Source of the DNA: Angelakisella sp.
GTDB lineage: Bacteria > Bacillota > Clostridia > Oscillospirales > Ruminococcaceae
Length of the DNA: 6,156 bases
Assembly: GCA_022795575.1 (NCBI GenBank)
Contig: JAAWGY010000146.1
Span: 1 to 6,156, forward strand
Direction of reading: 5' to 3'
The position numbers and the translations under genes were made by a program. Shown piece after piece: positions 6,134 to 6,156 of the stretch; position 1 is the first letter of the stretch, and each line of letters begins with the position of its first letter. The notes under the pieces are model-generated. The model was not told where the DNA came from and ran no database searches. It saw only the letters and a program-made list of their open reading frames with translations.

Positions 6134-6154
6134 TCGCTCCCGCAGGAGCGAAAC
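6133..6154 (+). other. Stem-loop with GAAAC end, possible CRISPR repeat
   Basis: TCGCTCC (6134-6140) pairs perfectly with GGAGCGA (6145-6151) around the 4-nt loop CGCA, followed by AAC. The last eight bases to 6154 are AGCGAAAC; type III-A crRNA handles are commonly ACGGAAAC, and six of eight positions agree. A short GC stem with a 4-nt loop just before GAAAC is the usual layout of type III repeats. The position 3' of csm5 fits an array. Only one copy is seen and the window stops two bases later, so repetition cannot be shown. It may simply be the fourth hairpin of the cluster. Confidence 0.3.
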
Positions 6155-6156
6155 TC

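Noticed and set aside
6113..6151. Rho-independent terminator after csm5
   Set aside because: The stems are strong, but they are followed by further GC-rich sequence or AACTC, not a T run.

Overview
The window carries the complete effector core of a type III-A (Csm) CRISPR-Cas system on the + strand: cas10/csm1, csm2, csm3, csm4 and csm5, in canonical order and tightly packed (458-6011). Every gene was identified from family motifs read in the translated sequence. The very GC-rich coding DNA, strong AGGAGG-type ribosome binding sites and the wording of the Csm proteins suggest a high-GC clostridial Firmicute, for example a gut Oscillospiraceae-type organism. That taxonomic placement is inference.

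Layout. Positions 1-457 hold no convincing gene. They contain three T7 runs at about helical spacing, a stem-loop, one copy of an element that recurs in inverted orientation after csm5, a good sigma-A-type promoter (377-405), and an 8-bp perfect hairpin between promoter and start codon. Cas10 and csm2 overlap by 11 nt, csm3 and csm4 by 20 nt, and csm4 and csm5 by 4 nt. The only gap is 75 nt between csm2 and csm3. After csm5 (6012-6156) comes a non-coding GC-rich stretch with four consecutive hairpins. The last has a 3' end resembling type III CRISPR repeats (GAAAC), but only one copy lies in the window, so an array is not shown.

How it works (family knowledge). Csm4 and Cas10 hold the 5' handle of the crRNA. 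Csm3 copies form the backbone and cut target RNA. Csm2 copies form the inner filament, and Csm5 caps the 3' end. RNA binding switches on the Cas10 palm (GGDD present), which makes cyclic oligoadenylates, and the HD domain, which degrades single-stranded DNA. Here the HD domain keeps its HD pair but seems to have lost a downstream Asp.

No cas6, cas1, cas2, csm6 or other cyclic-oligoadenylate effector is visible. They must lie outside the window, elsewhere in the genome, or be absent. I see no unknown protein-coding system here. The least ordinary features are the inverted flanking elements, the hairpin cluster at the right edge and the altered HD domain.
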